Positions 58,206 through 64,000 of a stretch of DNA of 64,000 nt are shown in pieces. This DNA comes from Companilactobacillus kimchii DSM 13961 = JCM 10707. GTDB taxonomy: Bacteria > Bacillota > Bacilli > Lactobacillales > Lactobacillaceae. The stretch is from assembly GCF_001435445.1 (NCBI RefSeq), contig NZ_AZDH01000027.1, positions 62,001 through 126,000 on the forward strand, given 5' to 3'. Each line of letters begins with the position of its first letter. Positions within the stretch are counted from its first letter, which is position 1. The position numbers and the translations under genes are program-made. The notes beneath the pieces were generated by a model. That model was not told the origin of the DNA, did not search any database, and worked only from the letters and a program-made list of their open reading frames with translations.

Positions 58206-59612
58206 TTATTTTTTAGATTCGTAATCATATAAGTAGGTTGGGTAATCACCATTGAAATACGACATATCTAAACCAGAATATGGTGCATCAGCATTTAATC
58301 CAATAGCATCGATCAACCCATCTTCACTCAAGAAACGTAATGAGTCAGAACCAAAAATCTGATTCATCTCTTCAATACTCTTGTGAGCTGCAATCAATTC
58401 ACTCTTCTCTTGAATATCTATTCCGTAGAAACATGGATGCATAAATCTTGGTGAAGCAATTCGTAAATGAACTTCTGTTGCACCGGCATCCCTCAACAAC
58501 TGCACAATGTAGGCACAAGTCGTTCCACGAACAATCGAGTCATCCACCAAAATAACACGGCGGCCTTTAACAACACCCTTAACGGCGGCCAGTTTTTGAC
58601 GAACACTCTTTTCACGTAATTCTTGTGTGGGTTGAATAAACTCTCGACCCATGTATTGATTCTTGATCAAGCCCATTTCGTAAGGTAATCCACTAGCCTC
58701 GGCGTAACCACTAGCGGCTGATAAAGATGAATTAGGAACACCAACTACGATATCACCTGGTGCAGGATATTCTTGAGCTAAATTAGCCCCCATACGTTTT
58801 CTAGCTGAGTGAACATTAATCCCAAGAATATCGGAATCAGGACGAGCAAAGTAGACAAACTCCATTGAACAGATGGCTAATTGTGTCTTAGTTGTCCAAT
58901 GATCGATTTTCATCCCTTCATCAGAAATCGTAATTAATTCACCCGGTTGTACATCACGAACAAAAGTTGCTCCAACCGCATCCAAAGCACAAGTTTCACT
59001 AGCGACTACGTATCCACCATCCTCTAGTTTTCCAATTGATAACGGACGAAAACCATGAGAATCTAAAGCTAAGATCAAAGCATCCTTAGTTAAAAGTAGA
59101 TAGGCAAAGCCTCCTTGAATCTTGTTTAATGCTTCAACCATACGATCACGGAAAGTCTCTTGGGCTGACTGTTTGATCAAATGTACCAAGACTTCTGAAT
59201 CAGAACTAGATTTGAAAATATGACCTTGACGTTCTAACTCTTTTTTCAAAGTAATTGCATTAGTTAAATTACCATTGTGAGCTAATGCTAATTGACTATC
59301 AGTAAAATCAAAAAGCAGTGGTTGAACATTCTCAATCTTATTCTCCCCAGCAGTGGAGTATCGCACATGTCCGATGGCAGAATTACCAACCAAATTATTC
59401 AAATATTCAGGTTTAGAAAAAACTTGTGTCAACAATCCCAAATTACGATAAGTACGCAATTTTTTACCATCATTGGCGACAATTCCTGCACCTTCTTGAC
59501 CACGATGTTGTAGACTGTGGAGTCCTAAATAAGTTAAATAGTTAGCATTCTTAGCTCCCCAAACACCAAAAACACCACATTCTTCGTTTAAACTCTTTAC
59601 TTCATCAAGCAC
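58206..59612 (-). CDS. purF: Glutamine PRPP amidotransferase
   Basis: 468 residues. First committed step of purine synthesis. After a short propeptide ([11 protein letters not shown]) the nucleophile is Cys12 in ECGVFGVWG, exposed after processing, as in B. subtilis PurF. The glutaminase domain has [10 protein letters not shown] and the PRTase domain [13 protein letters not shown]. The B. subtilis-type enzyme carries an Fe-S cluster, with Cys ligands expected near the end, yet the tail here ([17 protein letters not shown]) lacks the usual Cys pair, so the cluster may be absent. GTG start 59612 has AGAGG seven bases upstream and overlaps purL by 16. Confidence 0.96.
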   Translation of the reverse strand: MLDEVKSLNEECGVFGVWGAKNANYLTYLGLHSLQHRGQEGAGIVANDGKKLRTYRNLGLLTQVFSKPEYLNNLVGNSAIGHVRYSTAGENKIENVQPLLFDFTDSQLALAHNGNLTNAITLKKELERQGHIFKSSSDSEVLVHLIKQSAQETFRDRMVEALNKIQGGFAYLLLTKDALILALDSHGFRPLSIGKLEDGGYVVASETCALDAVGATFVRDVQPGELITISDEGMKIDHWTTKTQLAICSMEFVYFARPDSDILGINVHSARKRMGANLAQEYPAPGDIVVGVPNSSLSAASGYAEASGLPYEMGLIKNQYMGREFIQPTQELREKSVRQKLAAVKGVVKGRRVILVDDSIVRGTTCAYIVQLLRDAGATEVHLRIASPRFMHPCFYGIDIQEKSELIAAHKSIEEMNQIFGSDSLRFLSEDGLIDAIGLNADAPYSGLDMSYFNGDYPTYLYDYESKK

Positions 59613-61807
59613 GCAATCGCCTCTTTCCAGTTATTCAATGCTTCTTTACCATTGATTGAAACTGCTTCATCTTTAGTCGTGACCCTGAAAATAGAATCTT
59701 CTGTAACTTGACCTAAATATTGGTAATCTCGTAAAACTAGATTTTCGAAATTAGTTTTATCTTCTGGCTTAACAGTCAATAAGAAACGTGACTGTGTTTC
59801 AGAGAACATTTGAGCAGAAGTTAATTCAGTTTCAATTTCAAATCCTAATTCTCTATCAAAAGCTGATTCTGATAAGGCTACTGCTAAACCACCTTCGCTC
59901 AAATCATGACAACTGGCAACCAATCCTTGATTAATGGCCTGGCGTACTAAATCCTGATGAAGTCTCTCTTCATTCAGATCTAATGGTCGTAAACCGCCTT
60001 TAATCGCACCAGTTTGTTGCAATTGAATCTCTGAGCCATTGAAATCATCGAACGTATTACCAAGCAAATAAATCAGATCTCCGACTTCTTTAAAGGAGGC
60101 CGTAGTAACTTTTTTCATATCATCAATCAAGCCAACCATCCCGATCATCGGACTAGGATAAATTGCTTCATCATTGTATTCGTTATAGAGTGACACATTA
60201 CCGGAAATTACTGGCGTATTGATTTTTTCACAGGCACTAGCGATTCCTTCTACACTCTTATCTAACTCCCAAAAAACTTCGGGATTTTCAGGATTACCGT
60301 AATTCAAACAATCAGTTACACCAATTGGTTCTCCACCACTAGCAACAATATTACGTGCGGCTTCCATGACTGTGATTTGTCCGCCAACATATGGATCTAA
60401 ATAAACATATTTAGAATTACTATCGTTCGTCATCGCGATAGCTTTTTTTGTACCCCTGATACGAGTTACACCAGCGTCACTACCAGGTTGAACCAATGTA
60501 TCTGCTTTAACTTGTGAATCATAAGTCTGATAAAAGTGTTTTTTACTAGCAATATTAGGTTGCTTCAAAAGCTTTTGCCATGTATCTGTTAGTGAATCAA
60601 TTTCAGGCATAAAATGATAATCACGATTGTTGGCAATACGTGCTGGTTCAACTTCTGGACGATCATACTCAGGTACATCTTCAGTCAAACTACGAACAGG
60701 AATATCAGTTACCAACTCATTGTGATGATAAATTTTATATTGTTTGTCCTCGGTTACTTCACCAATTACAACGGCATCTAATTCGAAATTTTTAAAGAAT
60801 TCTAGAACGTTATCTTTAAATTGAGGTTTCACACAGAGAACCATTCGTTCTTGAGATTCAGACAACATCATTTCATAAGCTGACATTTCTGTTTCACGCT
60901 GTGGAACATTGTCTAAGTTCAAAATCAAACCACTGTCAGCTTTAGAAGCCATTTCTGCGGTGGACGATACTAATCCAGCAGCACCCATGTCTTGAATCCC
61001 CAAAATCCAATTAGGATGTCTTTCAATAATTTCAACACAAGCGTCCATCAGTAACTTTTCAATAAAAGGATTTCCTACTTGAACAGCTGAACGTTGTTTG
61101 TTTTTAGTATCCGTAAATTCATCTGAAGCAAAGGTAGCACCATGAATCCCATCACGACCTGTTTTAGCGCCAACATAGACAATCAAATTTCCCTTACCAC
61201 TAGCTGTACCATGTTTAAAATCAGTTTTGTTCAACAAACCAACACACATGGCATTAACTAAAGGATTATCTTCATAACAATTTTCAAAGGAAATCTCACC
61301 ACCAACAGTTGGCAAACCGATACAATTCCCGTAACCACCAATACCAGCTACCACTTCATTAACTAGATGTTTAGTTTGACCATCCTTTAATGGACCAAAT
61401 TTCAAACTATTTAACAAAGCAAAAGGTTGGGCTCCCATTGAAAAAATATCTCTGATAATACCTCCAACGCCAGTTGCAGCCCCTTGGTAAGGTTCAACTG
61501 CTGATGGATGATTGTGACTTTCAGCTTTGAAAACAACTGCCTGACCATCACCAATATCCAAAATTCCAGCATCTTCACCCGGTCCGGCTAATACTCGATC
61601 ACTCTTATTAGGCATCTTTCGTAAAACTTTTTTGGAATTCTTGTAGGAACAATGTTCACTCCACATAACCGAATACAACCCAGTTTCTGTGTAATTAGGA
61701 AGACGATGTAAAATCTTTTCACAAATCAATTTATATTCTGAATCACTCAATCCCCATTGTTGATATAACTTTGAATCCTGAATTTGCTTAGCAGTAGGTT
61801 CAGTCAT
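59597..61807 (-). CDS. purL: FGAM synthase subunit II
   Basis: 736 residues, the short Gram-positive PurL that works with PurS and Pur[49 protein letters not shown] and [17 protein letters not shown] are typical of the ATP-binding synthase. It overlaps the purQ stop by one base and purF by 16, showing a tightly coupled operon. Confidence 0.98.
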   Translation of the reverse strand: MTEPTAKQIQDSKLYQQWGLSDSEYKLICEKILHRLPNYTETGLYSVMWSEHCSYKNSKKVLRKMPNKSDRVLAGPGEDAGILDIGDGQAVVFKAESHNHPSAVEPYQGAATGVGGIIRDIFSMGAQPFALLNSLKFGPLKDGQTKHLVNEVVAGIGGYGNCIGLPTVGGEISFENCYEDNPLVNAMCVGLLNKTDFKHGTASGKGNLIVYVGAKTGRDGIHGATFASDEFTDTKNKQRSAVQVGNPFIEKLLMDACVEIIERHPNWILGIQDMGAAGLVSSTAEMASKADSGLILNLDNVPQRETEMSAYEMMLSESQERMVLCVKPQFKDNVLEFFKNFELDAVVIGEVTEDKQYKIYHHNELVTDIPVRSLTEDVPEYDRPEVEPARIANNRDYHFMPEIDSLTDTWQKLLKQPNIASKKHFYQTYDSQVKADTLVQPGSDAGVTRIRGTKKAIAMTNDSNSKYVYLDPYVGGQITVMEAARNIVASGGEPIGVTDCLNYGNPENPEVFWELDKSVEGIASACEKINTPVISGNVSLYNEYNDEAIYPSPMIGMVGLIDDMKKVTTASFKEVGDLIYLLGNTFDDFNGSEIQLQQTGAIKGGLRPLDLNEERLHQDLVRQAINQGLVASCHDLSEGGLAVALSESAFDRELGFEIETELTSAQMFSETQSRFLLTVKPEDKTNFENLVLRDYQYLGQVTEDSIFRVTTKDEAVSINGKEALNNWKEAIACLMK

Positions 61808-62478
61808 TAATTATTCACCCTTACTTGATTGATTATTGATTGAAATAGTTTAAGCCCGTCAGAAGAACCTACGATATCTTCCAAAGCACGCTCTGGATGA
61901 GGCATCATCCCTAAAACATTTCCCTGGCGATTCATTACACCAGCAATTTGATCAACACTTCCATTAACATTTTCGTTATAACGGAAAACAATTTGATCAT
62001 TAGCTTTTAATTCTGTCAAAGTCTGCTCATCACAGTAATATCTACCTTCACCGTGTGCAACTGGTATACGAATCTTTTCATTTTTAGTGTACTGATTGGT
62101 AAACATTGTTTGGTCATTCATCACTTGCAGAGTAACCGTCTCGCAAATAAAACGACTCTTTTCGTTTTGAATCAGAGCACCTGGTAATAAATGCAATTCT
62201 GTTAAAATTTGGAATCCATTGCAGATACCTAAAACGAATCTTCCTTCATTGGCAAAACGAACAATTTCACTGATGATTGGAGCGTGGACAGCAATTGCAC
62301 CACTTCTTAAGTAATCCCCATAAGAGAAACCACCTGGAATCAAAACACCATCAAAACCTTCTAAACTAGTTTGGCGATAATCAACTAGTTCTGCTTCTTC
62401 TTTAATACCGTCTTTAATGGCATAGTACAAATCCATATCACAATTAGATCCAGGAAAGTTAACAACGGCAAACTTCAT
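61807..62478 (-). CDS. purQ: FGAM synthase subunit I, glutaminase
   Basis: 223 residues, class I glutamine amidotransferase. The nucleophile Cys lies in [11 protein letters not shown] (about 83-93), and the His/Glu pair in [11 protein letters not shown] near residue 192-202. It supplies ammonia to PurL. It directly abuts purS (62479). Confidence 0.97.
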   Translation of the reverse strand: MKFAVVNFPGSNCDMDLYYAIKDGIKEEAELVDYRQTSLEGFDGVLIPGGFSYGDYLRSGAIAVHAPIISEIVRFANEGRFVLGICNGFQILTELHLLPGALIQNEKSRFICETVTLQVMNDQTMFTNQYTKNEKIRIPVAHGEGRYYCDEQTLTELKANDQIVFRYNENVNGSVDQIAGVMNRQGNVLGMMPHPERALEDIVGSSDGLKLFQSIINQVRVNN

Positions 62479-62724
62479 TTATTCAGCCTCCAAAATCTCA
62501 TAGCGATATGTTTCAATATTGGGATTAGTTAACAAATTGTCACAGATTGCATCAATATCTTTTTCTAAATCAGGATAATCTTCAAAATTCAATTCGAAAT
62601 ATTTTCCCATATGAACAGCGGATACCTTGTCATAATCCATAGTCTGAATAGCTGATTTAATGGCCTCGCCTTGGGCATCTAGAACAGAGGGTTTGAGTGT
62701 CACATAAACTTTAACTAATTTCAT
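62479..62724 (-). CDS. purS: FGAM synthase subunit PurS
   Basis: 81 residues. The small bridging subunit for PurL and PurQ in Gram-positives. LVKVYVTLKPSVLDAQGEAIKSAI and VSAVHMGKYFELNF are diagnostic. It lies nine bases after purC. Confidence 0.96.
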   Translation of the reverse strand: MKLVKVYVTLKPSVLDAQGEAIKSAIQTMDYDKVSAVHMGKYFELNFEDYPDLEKDIDAICDNLLTNPNIETYRYEILEAE

Positions 62725-62733
62725 TATTTACTC

Positions 62734-63441
62734 CTATCGTGTTGTCAATCTTTCTAAAACTGAGTGGTACGTCTTAACTAAGTCACCTTCATGCTTACGG
62801 AAAACGTCTTTATCCATTGAATGATGACTCGTCTTATCCCAGAGACGACAGTTATCTGGTGAAAATTCATCTACTAAGATAATTTCATTATTAACTTTTC
62901 CAAATTCTAATTTGAAATCAACTAAATCAAAATCACTTCGGGCAAAAAACGGAATTAATAGTTGATTAATTTCTAGTGTCATTTGCTTAATCGTAGTTAT
63001 TTCTTCTTTGTCCGCAATGCGCAAGGCATGAATTTGTGATTCATTGATAAATGGATCATCTAAGGCATCACTCTTGTAATAGAATTCAATGATCGGTTCT
63101 CTCAATTCCAAACCATCTTCAAGGTGGAACTTGCGTACAAAACTACCTGAGCCAATATTTCTCAAAACCACTTCTAATGGAAATACATCACTCTTTTGAA
63201 CTAATTGTTCATGATCTGACAAATTTTCAATTAAATGAGTTTTAACACCATTTTTGATTAAATAATCAAACACTAAAGTAGAGATACGACAATTCAAAAC
63301 ACCCTTACCGGGTAACACTTCTTTTTTCTTACCATTAAAAGCTGTCGCCTGATCTTTATAGACCATCAAAAGTTCATTTTCTTTGTCTGTTTTATAAACG
63401 TTCTTAGCTTTACCTTCATAAAGTAAATTATTTTCAGTCAT
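62734..63441 (-). CDS. purC: SAICAR synthase
   Basis: 235 residues. It joins CAIR and aspartate with ATP. LLYEGKAKNVYKTD at the start, VVLRNIGSGSFVRKF and DEFSPDNCRLWD (metal/substrate Asp) are all present. It lies three bases after purK. Its presence without purB in the window means that the purB step is encoded elsewhere. Confidence 0.97.
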   Translation of the reverse strand: MTENNLLYEGKAKNVYKTDKENELLMVYKDQATAFNGKKKEVLPGKGVLNCRISTLVFDYLIKNGVKTHLIENLSDHEQLVQKSDVFPLEVVLRNIGSGSFVRKFHLEDGLELREPIIEFYYKSDALDDPFINESQIHALRIADKEEITTIKQMTLEINQLLIPFFARSDFDLVDFKLEFGKVNNEIILVDEFSPDNCRLWDKTSHHSMDKDVFRKHEGDLVKTYHSVLERLTTR

Positions 63442-63444
63442 GAT

Positions 63445-64000
63445 CTACACATCCCAAATCGAATTTTTTTCAATCGCATTCTTTGTCTCTCGCAAATCGT
63501 CACTCAAAATTGTAATGTGACCCATTTTGCGATTATTCTTACTTTCAGCTTTACCATAATCATGGAAATGCCATTCAACATGTTTTGATAAAGCTTCCTT
63601 AGCTGGTTGTAAATGCTGTCCTAATAGATTCACCATAACCGCTGGCTGCAAAAGTTTAATTTTTGGCATAGCCAAATTGCAGACCCCACGAATATGAGCA
63701 TCGAATTGAGAAATATTACACGATTCAATTGTCAAATGCCCTGAATTATGTGGACGTGGGGCAATCTCATTAACGAAAACTTCATCTGTTGTAGAAATAA
63801 AAAATTCAATGCACATAGTCCCGACTAACTCCAAATTCTGAGCTAATTTTTCACCAATTTGATAAATTTTATTTTCAGTTTCTGTACTAATCAATGCTGG
63901 ACAGCTACTTAGGTGCAAAATATTATGACGATGAACATTTTCAATTACTGGAAAAATAGAAGTTTGTCGAGAACTATTAGCTGAAACAACAATTGAAACT
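63445..64000 (-). CDS. purK: 5-(carboxyamino)imidazole ribonucleotide synthase, 3' part
   Basis: The C-terminal 184 residues; the gene enters from the right edge, so the start is outside. The frame is open to 64000, reading VSIVVSANSSRQTS then FPVIENVHRHNILHLSSCPA, a PurK pattern. Then MCIEFFISTTDEVFVNEIAPRPHNSGH (the ATP-grasp metal site) and NLLGQH follow. It carboxylates AIR at N5 with bicarbonate and ATP. The TTG at 63918 is internal, not a start. purE would be expected just upstream. Confidence 0.95.
   Translation of the reverse strand, partial: VSIVVSANSSRQTSIFPVIENVHRHNILHLSSCPALISTETENKIYQIGEKLAQNLELVGTMCIEFFISTTDEVFVNEIAPRPHNSGHLTIESCNISQFDAHIRGVCNLAMPKIKLLQPAVMVNLLGQHLQPAKEALSKHVEWHFHDYGKAESKNNRKMGHITILSDDLRETKNAIEKNSIWDV

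Overview
The window is AT-rich chromosomal DNA of a low-GC Gram-positive, almost certainly a Lactobacillaceae member. The evidence is the block rpsB-tsf-pyrH-frr-uppS-cdsA-rseP-proS-polC, then rimP-nusA-ylxR-L7Ae-infB-rbfA-truB-ribF and hrcA-grpE-dnaK-dnaJ-lepA, a PolC-type replicase, a SLAP-domain surface protein, strong AGGAGG ribosome binding sites and frequent TTG/GTG starts. The genus cannot be fixed from sequence reading alone; Companilactobacillus or a relative is a guess.

Positions 1-13,100 are accessory. They hold a small exported peptide beside a half-size ABC exporter, a secreted protein, a TraX-like membrane protein, a voltage-sensor potassium channel, a methyltransferase, and a beta-glucoside operon (PTS IIBCA plus GH1 6-phospho-beta-glucosidase). 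The beta-glucoside leader contains a sigma-A promoter, a cre site, a RAT-like antiterminator element and an intrinsic terminator. A TetR/NAD(P)H-oxidoreductase pair, TspO, a large polytopic membrane protein and a secreted SLAP-domain protein follow.

Positions 13,100-24,700 hold tRNA-Ser(CGA), apt, recJ, a class A sortase, galE, a degenerate GGDEF-EAL gene split by a -1 frameshift at an A-run, an AraC/MFS/esterase cluster with a cre-like palindrome, and a disulfide-reductase-like flavoprotein.

Positions 24,700-52,540 are the conserved minus-strand information-processing core: lepA, the CIRCE-controlled heat-shock operon, ribF/truB, the rimP-nusA-infB operon with its own extended -10 promoter and a leader terminator, polC, proS, envelope genes (rseP, cdsA, uppS), frr, pyrH, tsf, rpsB, then a GIY-YIG protein and a TrmN6-like methyltransferase.

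Positions 52,600-64,000 hold plsC, a 555-nt gene-poor gap with a long inverted repeat and two degenerate palindromic repeats 61 nt apart (the type I-E CRISPR period), and the purine operon purK-C-S-Q-L-F-M-N-H-D. purK runs off the window.

The items most worth a second look are the split GGDEF-EAL gene, the CRISPR-like remnant, the RAT/terminator leader, the nusA-operon leader terminator and the very Asn-rich linker of IF-2. I found no clear large undescribed system such as a defence island, prophage or biosynthetic cluster.
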